Below, in pieces: positions 1 through 4,028 of a stretch of DNA of 6,354 bases. Each line of letters starts with the position of its first letter. Positions within the stretch are counted from its first letter, which is position 1. Source of the stretch: Bacteroidota bacterium (GTDB taxonomy: Bacteria; Bacteroidota; Bacteroidia; UKL13-3); NCBI GenBank assembly GCA_947449515.1, contig CANFSD010000104.1:1-6354 (forward strand). Reading direction: 5' to 3'. The notes beneath the pieces are model-generated. The model had not been told where the DNA came from. It did no database searches and saw only the letters and a list, made by a program, of their open reading frames with translations. The position numbers and the translations under genes are program-made.

Positions 1-497
1 AAAGCAAACGCATTGATCAATTGATGGATATCAATACCAAACCTTATGTTGTAAACGAGTTCACTCATTTGTTTGAGTTAATGAAACAGATGAATCAATT
101 TGAGTTGAATTCATTAGCGGTAATTGGTTCGGACCAACAATACCTTGGTGTGGTTTGTGCCAAAGACCTATCTAATTATTCATTTGCACATTCTGCCTTG
201 GTGCAGGACGGGTCGGTGCTGGTTTTGGAGGTTTCTGCCATTCATTATTCTTTGGCCGAAATTTCTAGAATTTGTGAAAGCAATGATGCCAAAATAATTC
301 ATTTGATGATTGAAAACTTAAAGGATGAAAACAATACCCTTTTGGTTTCAATAAAATTAAACAAGCAGTACCTTACCCATGTAATTGCAAGTTTGGAAAG
401 ATTTTCCTATAAAATTGTTTATACCAATTCGCCTACAGACCCTAATAATTCTTTAGACGACAGGTATAATTGGTTGGTAAAATATTTAAATACCTAA
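1..497 (+). CDS. CBS-domain protein with ACT-like C-terminus, partial (5' end outside window)
   Basis: The frame is open from the first complete codon at base 3 to TAA at 495-497, with no stop before the window edge, so the start lies upstream. The visible 164 codons hold the second half of a CBS pair (about bases 27-190, with YLGVV and KDLSNY typical of the end of a CBS motif). A segment of roughly 70 residues follows (about bases 213-425: VLVLEV, YSLAEISRICESNDAKI, then VSIKLN and a final helix and strand). By eye its beta-alpha-beta-beta-alpha-beta pattern looks like an ACT domain. The tail DDRYNWLVKYLNT resembles the ending of the roughly 220-residue Bacteroidota CBS proteins that precede nadK. 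CBS pairs usually bind adenine nucleotides, so a sensing or regulatory role in the cytoplasm is plausible, but the target is unknown. AcuB-type proteins are the nearest architecture I know. The stop is 2 bp before nadK, which suggests translational coupling. Family call is good; ACT call is inference. Confidence 0.85.
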   Translation, partial: SKRIDQLMDINTKPYVVNEFTHLFELMKQMNQFELNSLAVIGSDQQYLGVVCAKDLSNYSFAHSALVQDGSVLVLEVSAIHYSLAEISRICESNDAKIIHLMIENLKDENNTLLVSIKLNKQYLTHVIASLERFSYKIVYTNSPTDPNNSLDDRYNWLVKYLNT

Positions 498-499
498 CA

Positions 500-1393
500 A
501 TGAAATTAGCCATTTACGGGAAGTATTTTAAGGATGAAAAGTTTGTTGAAATTCAACATTTTTTTGATGCCTTAATTGAAAGGGAAATTCCTTTTTGTAT
601 TTACCGGAAATATTATGACGATTGCCTTCGTAATGGTTTGCATTTGCCAATAGGATTAAAAACTTTTGGTGATGAAGATGATTTTGGAGCTACGCAATAT
701 GATTTCTTAATTAGTATTGGTGGTGATGGAACAATTTTAAGTTGTCTAGAAATATTAAAAGATGCCCCCGTGCCTGTTGTGGGCATAAATACTGGCCGTT
801 TAGGCTTTTTAGCAAGTGTGGCTGCCGACAATGCGGTACATTTATTGGATGAGCTAGAAAAAGGTCATTATTCAATTGATAAAAGAACTTTGTTAGAATT
901 GTCGTCTAATAAAAACATGTTTGGTGGTGTAAAATATGCTTTGAATGATTTTGTAATTCATAAAAAGGACAGTTCGAGTATGATTACCATCCATACCTAT
1001 ATCAATGGAGAGTTTTTAAATTCGTATTGGAGTGATGGTTTAATTATTTCAACACCAACAGGTTCAACAGGGTATAATTTGAGTTGCGGGGGGCCAATTT
1101 TGTATCCAGCTTCTCAAAGTTTTGTAATTACCCCAATAGCACCGCACAATTTAAATGTGCGCCCAATGATCATTTCCGACCAGAATGTTATATCATTTGA
1201 GGTGGAAGGACGTGGAAGTACATTCCTCGCAACCCTTGATTCACGCTCAGAAAGCATTAATAATCAAACCCAATTGGCCATTAAAAAGGCCGATTTCTGC
1301 CTAAATTTGGTAAGAATGAACGGGGACGATTATTTACAAACCCTACGAGAAAAATTAATGTGGGGCTACGATAACCGTAACTTCAGGAATTAA
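500..1393 (+). CDS. nadK: NAD kinase
   Basis: This cytoplasmic enzyme phosphorylates NAD+ to NADP+ and is the only usual route to NADP in bacteria. The 297-residue product has the full family signature: GGDGT at 74-78 (D76 is the expected catalytic/NAD-contacting Asp), NTGRLGFL at 97-104, the ND pair at 149-150 (NE in many other phyla), the long SDGLIISTPTGSTGY block at 178-192, PIAPH at 212-216, and an LD motif at 246-247 in the C-terminal beta-rich domain. Length is normal for the family. I chose ATG at 500 because KLAIYGKYF right after it is the expected first beta-strand. A TTG 30 bp upstream would add ten residues inside the preceding gene. Only two bases separate the start from the CBS-protein stop and no Shine-Dalgarno motif is present, so the two are probably co-transcribed and coupled. 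Nothing looks broken or atypical. Confidence 0.97.
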   Translation: MKLAIYGKYFKDEKFVEIQHFFDALIEREIPFCIYRKYYDDCLRNGLHLPIGLKTFGDEDDFGATQYDFLISIGGDGTILSCLEILKDAPVPVVGINTGRLGFLASVAADNAVHLLDELEKGHYSIDKRTLLELSSNKNMFGGVKYALNDFVIHKKDSSSMITIHTYINGEFLNSYWSDGLIISTPTGSTGYNLSCGGPILYPASQSFVITPIAPHNLNVRPMIISDQNVISFEVEGRGSTFLATLDSRSESINNQTQLAIKKADFCLNLVRMNGDDYLQTLREKLMWGYDNRNFRN

Positions 1394-1411
1394 AGGCCTT
1401 TCGGCTCAGGC

Positions 1412-1494
1412 AAATAGGAAAAAAAACCTAAAAATGCCATAAATTTTGTATCATTTTCAGTTTAGCGGCCGTTAAAGTTGTCGGTTTCCTATTT
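1412..1494. repeat. 10-bp inverted repeat in the nadK-DUF6089 gap
   Basis: AAATAGGAAA at 1412-1421 is the exact reverse complement of TTTCCTATTT at 1485-1494, with 63 bp between the arms. The right arm lies inside the spacer of the candidate promoter at 1478-1507. It could be an operator-like pair or the stem of a long-loop RNA hairpin if transcription enters from nadK. It could also be chance in an AT-rich gap, and no function is shown. Confidence 0.35.
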
Positions 1495-1507
1495 TTCAGT
1501 ATTTTTG
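1478..1507 (+). promoter_or_regulatory. Candidate Bacteroidota housekeeping promoter upstream of the DUF6089 pair
   Basis: TTG at 1478-1480, a 19-bp spacer, and TATTTTTG at 1500-1507 match the Bacteroidota primary-sigma pattern (TTG near -33 and TAnnTTTG near -7) at all defined positions. It sits at the end of the only long gap in the window, as expected for the promoter of a new transcription unit. The start codon of the next gene begins 5 bp after the box, so the transcript would have little or no 5' leader. The call rests on motif match and location only. Confidence 0.55.
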
Positions 1508-1512
1508 CTTTT

Positions 1513-2442
1513 ATGGACAAGTTGAAACGCCACGTATTATTATGCTGTTCAATCTTTTTAGGATTGATGGCCCAAGCACAACAAGTAGAGATTGGACTTC
1601 TTTTGGGAGGTTCAAATTATTCTGGTGATTTGAGTAATGAATCTGTGCTAATGAAAGAGAGCCATTTAGCTGGTTCTGTCTTTGGCAGGTATAATTTCTC
1701 TCCAAAGTTTGCTGTTAGTGGTTCCTTTGGCTACGGCAGGGTTTCGGGCGATGACAAAAACTTTGCCAGTGAAAAAAGAACCTATGTGTTAAAGCAAGCA
1801 ATCACGAAAGATTTTGAATTTAACAAATACCGTAACTTGAATTTCTATTCAGATGTTTACGAGTTTTCTGTACATGCAGAATACAATTTCTTGCCTAATA
1901 ATTTAAACTCTTATTCTGCGCGTCCTTTTGTTCCTTATGTGTTTGCTGGTTTAGGGATTTTCAACTTTAACCCAAAATCAACCTTCAATGGAAAGGTAAT
2001 TGAGTTACAACCTTTAGCTACTATTGGTCAAGGTTCTACCACTTATAATGACACTAAAAAATACCCACTTACAGCTATTTGCTTGCCAATTGGTTTAGGG
2101 TTTAGACAGAAAATTGGCGACGATTTTTTCTTGGGATTTGAGGCTGGCGTTAGGTTTACCAATACCAATTATTTAGATGATGTAGGAGGCAAGTACGCCA
2201 GTCCTTCTGTTGTTTATGGTGCAACCGGTAGAGCAGGTTTATTGATGGGTGATCGTTCTTGGGAGGTGTTAAATGGCAATGTAGATCCAAGTGCCACCGA
2301 TCCAATGTCTTTGAGCTATATGTTCAATGAAGGCGACAAAAGAAGTGATAAGAAAGGATTTCAAAACGATATTTATTTCATGGCAGGTATAACACTTTCT
2401 TATACCATTAGATTTAGAGGGCAAGGTTGCCCAACATTCTAA
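1513..2442 (+). CDS. DUF6089 family outer-membrane beta-barrel protein, first copy
   Basis: The 309-residue protein has a signal peptide (positive start MDKLKR, hydrophobic core, AQA then Gln, cleavage expected after residue 22). The rest is a run of alternating aromatic/hydrophobic strands typical of a small outer-membrane barrel, ending in strand DIYFMAGITLSYTIRF and a terminal CPTF. Family anchors are NYSGDL (35-40), SGDDKNFA (78-85), FVPYVFAGLGIF (139-150), PIGLGF (192-197) and YLDDV (220-224). DUF6089 proteins occur in Bacteroidota, commonly next to uppS and bamA; their role is not established, and being a BamA client or envelope-assembly factor would be inference. ATG at 1513 is the only usable start: no ATG, GTG or TTG codon lies between it and the in-frame TAA at 1429-1431, and the next Met falls inside the signal peptide. 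Compared with the second copy it has extra length around residues 90-105 and 250-275. Family confident, function unknown. Confidence 0.88.
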   Translation: MDKLKRHVLLCCSIFLGLMAQAQQVEIGLLLGGSNYSGDLSNESVLMKESHLAGSVFGRYNFSPKFAVSGSFGYGRVSGDDKNFASEKRTYVLKQAITKDFEFNKYRNLNFYSDVYEFSVHAEYNFLPNNLNSYSARPFVPYVFAGLGIFNFNPKSTFNGKVIELQPLATIGQGSTTYNDTKKYPLTAICLPIGLGFRQKIGDDFFLGFEAGVRFTNTNYLDDVGGKYASPSVVYGATGRAGLLMGDRSWEVLNGNVDPSATDPMSLSYMFNEGDKRSDKKGFQNDIYFMAGITLSYTIRFRGQGCPTF

Positions 2443-2448
2443 TTATTG

Positions 2449-3237
2449 ATGAAAAGGGTCCTGGTCTTTATTTTAGTGCTGCTTGCTCAAAGTAGCATGG
2501 CACAAAAAACCGAATTGGGTTTTCAGGCTGGCGTTTGCAATTACTGGGGCGATTTGGCCCCAATGGTACAAGCCAAAGAAACCCATCCAATGGCTGGGCT
2601 TTTTGCACGTGTAAATTTAAACCATACATGGGCACTAAGGGCAGAATTAAATCGTTTTACCATTTCTGGAAGTGATGCAAATTTTGCTAATAACCAGGTT
2701 AGAAATTTGAGTTTTAAAAATGAATTGAATGAAGCAGCGCTGGTGCTTGAGTTCAATTATTTGAAATATGGTCCTCAAGTATTGCACGAGCATTTTACTT
2801 CTTATTTGTTTTTAGGTGTTGGGGTGTTTACCCATAATCCTCAAGCTTATTTGAATGGAGTTTGGTATGATTTGAGGAACTACAGAACAGAAAATGTAGG
2901 ATATGGAACATTTGGAATGGCCGTTCCATTTGGGATAGGAATTAAATACATGATGAATAAACGTTTTGCTATAGAAAGTCAGTTGGGCTTTAGAAAAACA
3001 TTTACGGATTATTTAGATGATGTAAGTAATGTTTATCCAGATATTCAAGCGCGCTTTAGTGATGGAGGGCTTATTGGAGCAACCTTAACTGATAGATCAA
3101 TTGAGAAATATGGAGTTCCTCAATTTAAAAATGGCTATAAAAGAGGTGATCCGGGACATAATGATTGGTATATGAATTTGAGCATTGGTTTAACCATGCG
3201 TTTGCAAACCAAGGGTAAGTGTCCTAGATTTTTTTAA
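2449..3237 (+). CDS. DUF6089 family outer-membrane beta-barrel protein, second copy
   Basis: The 262-residue product is a paralogue of the gene just upstream. It has a signal peptide (MKR, hydrophobic core, SMA then Gln, cleavage expected after residue 18), then NYWGDL (31-36), SGSDANFA (73-80), SYLFLGVGVF (118-127), PFGIGI (160-165), YLDDV (188-192) and a final strand with terminal KCPRFF. The GDL motif with a preceding Trp and the shorter length seem closer to the usual single-copy family member than the first copy is. That is recollection, not a search. The start is taken at ATG 2449, which gives a standard signal peptide; TTG at 2446 would add only one residue. Six bases separate it from the upstream stop and no Shine-Dalgarno motif is visible, so it should be co-transcribed with the first copy. 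It probably resides in the outer membrane; function unknown. Confidence 0.9.
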   Translation: MKRVLVFILVLLAQSSMAQKTELGFQAGVCNYWGDLAPMVQAKETHPMAGLFARVNLNHTWALRAELNRFTISGSDANFANNQVRNLSFKNELNEAALVLEFNYLKYGPQVLHEHFTSYLFLGVGVFTHNPQAYLNGVWYDLRNYRTENVGYGTFGMAVPFGIGIKYMMNKRFAIESQLGFRKTFTDYLDDVSNVYPDIQARFSDGGLIGATLTDRSIEKYGVPQFKNGYKRGDPGHNDWYMNLSIGLTMRLQTKGKCPRFF

Positions 3238-3242
3238 ATTTG
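3235..3242 (+). promoter_or_regulatory. Candidate -7 box (TAAATTTG) upstream of uppS-bamA
   Basis: TAAATTTG matches TAnnTTTG exactly, and its first three bases are the TAA stop codon of the second DUF6089 gene. It is followed by CTTTTAT, as is the box at 1500-1507. No TTG lies at the usual 17-23 bp upstream (the nearest TTTG, at 3201-3204, is 30 bp away). If real, it is a weaker or internal promoter giving uppS a leader of about 35 nt. Read-through from the DUF6089 genes is the simpler way to express uppS. Confidence 0.3.
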
Positions 3243-3282
3243 CTTTTATCCATGTGGTAAGGCAAAGTATATGTGAAATAAA

Positions 3283-4026
3283 ATGAGTTTGAAGGAAAAG
3301 TTAGACCCGGCCAAAATGCCACAACATATTGCCATCATTATGGATGGTAATGGGCGGTGGGCGAAGGGTAAAGGTAAGTTTAGGATATTTGGACACCAAA
3401 CTGGTGTTTCTACGGTTAGAACCATTACGGAAGCCTGTGCAGAAATTGGGGTAAAATATTTAACACTTTACGCTTTTTCAACCGAAAATTGGAACCGTCC
3501 GGCTCTGGAAGTTCGTGCATTGATGGAATTACTGGTGGATACCATGCGCAAAGAATTGCCAACTTTGATGAAAAATAATATACGTTTATCCTTCATTGGA
3601 AATCACCAAGACCTTCCAGAAAAATGTCAGAAACAATTGACACTTACCATGGAAGAAACTAAGAATAATAACGGTTTAGACTTGGTGTTGGCTTTGAGTT
3701 ACAGTGCAAAATGGGATATGGTTCAGGCCATTCAAAAAATTGCAACAGACACGGCTGCAGGTAGGATCGAAGCGAGTGAAATTAATGATAAACTCATAGA
3801 TAAATATCTTTCTACCCATTGGATGCCACATCCAGAGTTATTGATTAGAACAAGTGGCGAGCAAAGAATCAGTAATTTCTTGTTGTGGGAAATTGCTTAC
3901 AGTGAATTGTATTTTACCGAAAAACTTTGGCCAGATTTTACCAAGGAAGATTTATTCCAAGCCATTTATGATTACCAAAACCGTGAACGCAGATTCGGAA
4001 AAATTAGCGAACAATTAAGCAATTAA
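3283..4026 (+). CDS. uppS: Undecaprenyl diphosphate synthase (cis-isoprenyl transferase)
   Basis: This enzyme condenses eight isopentenyl diphosphates onto farnesyl diphosphate in cis configuration. The C55 product is the lipid carrier for peptidoglycan and surface glycans, and the enzyme works at the cytoplasmic face of the inner membrane. The 247-residue protein matches the family end to end: MDGNGRWA at 20-27 (catalytic D21, then N23 and R25), FGHQTG at 36-41, AFSTENWNRP at 64-73, LLIRTSGEQRISNFLLW at 186-202 (R189, R195, S197), ELYF with E208, LWPDF at 215-219 and NRERRFG at 233-239. These residues fit E. coli UppS with a constant offset of five, so no internal piece is missing. K143 in SYSAKW sits where Arg (YGGRW, SYSGRW) is usual. 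ATG 3283 follows an in-frame TGA at 3274-3276, which fixes the start. No Shine-Dalgarno motif is present; the upstream bases are A-rich. It ends 2 bp before bamA. Confidence 0.97.
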   Translation: MSLKEKLDPAKMPQHIAIIMDGNGRWAKGKGKFRIFGHQTGVSTVRTITEACAEIGVKYLTLYAFSTENWNRPALEVRALMELLVDTMRKELPTLMKNNIRLSFIGNHQDLPEKCQKQLTLTMEETKNNNGLDLVLALSYSAKWDMVQAIQKIATDTAAGRIEASEINDKLIDKYLSTHWMPHPELLIRTSGEQRISNFLLWEIAYSELYFTEKLWPDFTKEDLFQAIYDYQNRERRFGKISEQLSN

Positions 4027-4028
4027 GC
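4013..4028. repeat. 8-bp perfect tandem duplication at the uppS-bamA junction
   Basis: AATTAAGC occurs twice in a row (4013-4020 and 4021-4028). The second copy supplies the last sense codon and the TAA stop of uppS; the first copy is read in another phase as part of Gln-Leu-Ser. The bamA ATG follows immediately at 4029. Confidence 0.8.

Noticed and set aside
12..24. Overlapping palindromes ATTGATCAAT and TCAATTGA
   Set aside because: They are short, AT-rich and inside coding sequence; expected by chance.
21..26. TTG at 21 or ATG at 24 as the real start of the CBS protein
   Set aside because: The frame stays open to the window edge, and the visible part begins in the middle of a CBS pair, so the gene is cut by the edge.
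470..499. TTG start that would extend NAD kinase by ten residues
   Set aside because: The extension lies inside the preceding gene, adds no recognisable NAD kinase sequence, and the ATG at 500 matches the family N-terminus.
613..831. Reverse-strand open frame inside nadK
   Set aside because: It is fully antisense to a well-matched gene and has no recognisable features; a shadow frame.
1392..1430. Terminator after nadK (palindrome AAAGGCCTTT at 1392-1401, GCCTTTCGGC hairpin, then an A-run)
   Set aside because: The stems are only a few base pairs, and no T-run follows on the + strand. The A-run would serve only a reverse-strand transcript, for which there is no gene.
1441..1448. AAATTTTG as another -7 promoter box
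   Set aside because: It misses the first consensus base and has no TTG at suitable spacing; the match at 1478-1507 is far better.
1511..1705. Reverse-strand open frame over the start of the first DUF6089 gene
   Set aside because: It is antisense to a signal peptide and barrel coding region, with no plausible protein features.
2541..2756. Reverse-strand open frame in the second DUF6089 gene
   Set aside because: It is a low-complexity Ser/Ala/Lys shadow of the coding strand.
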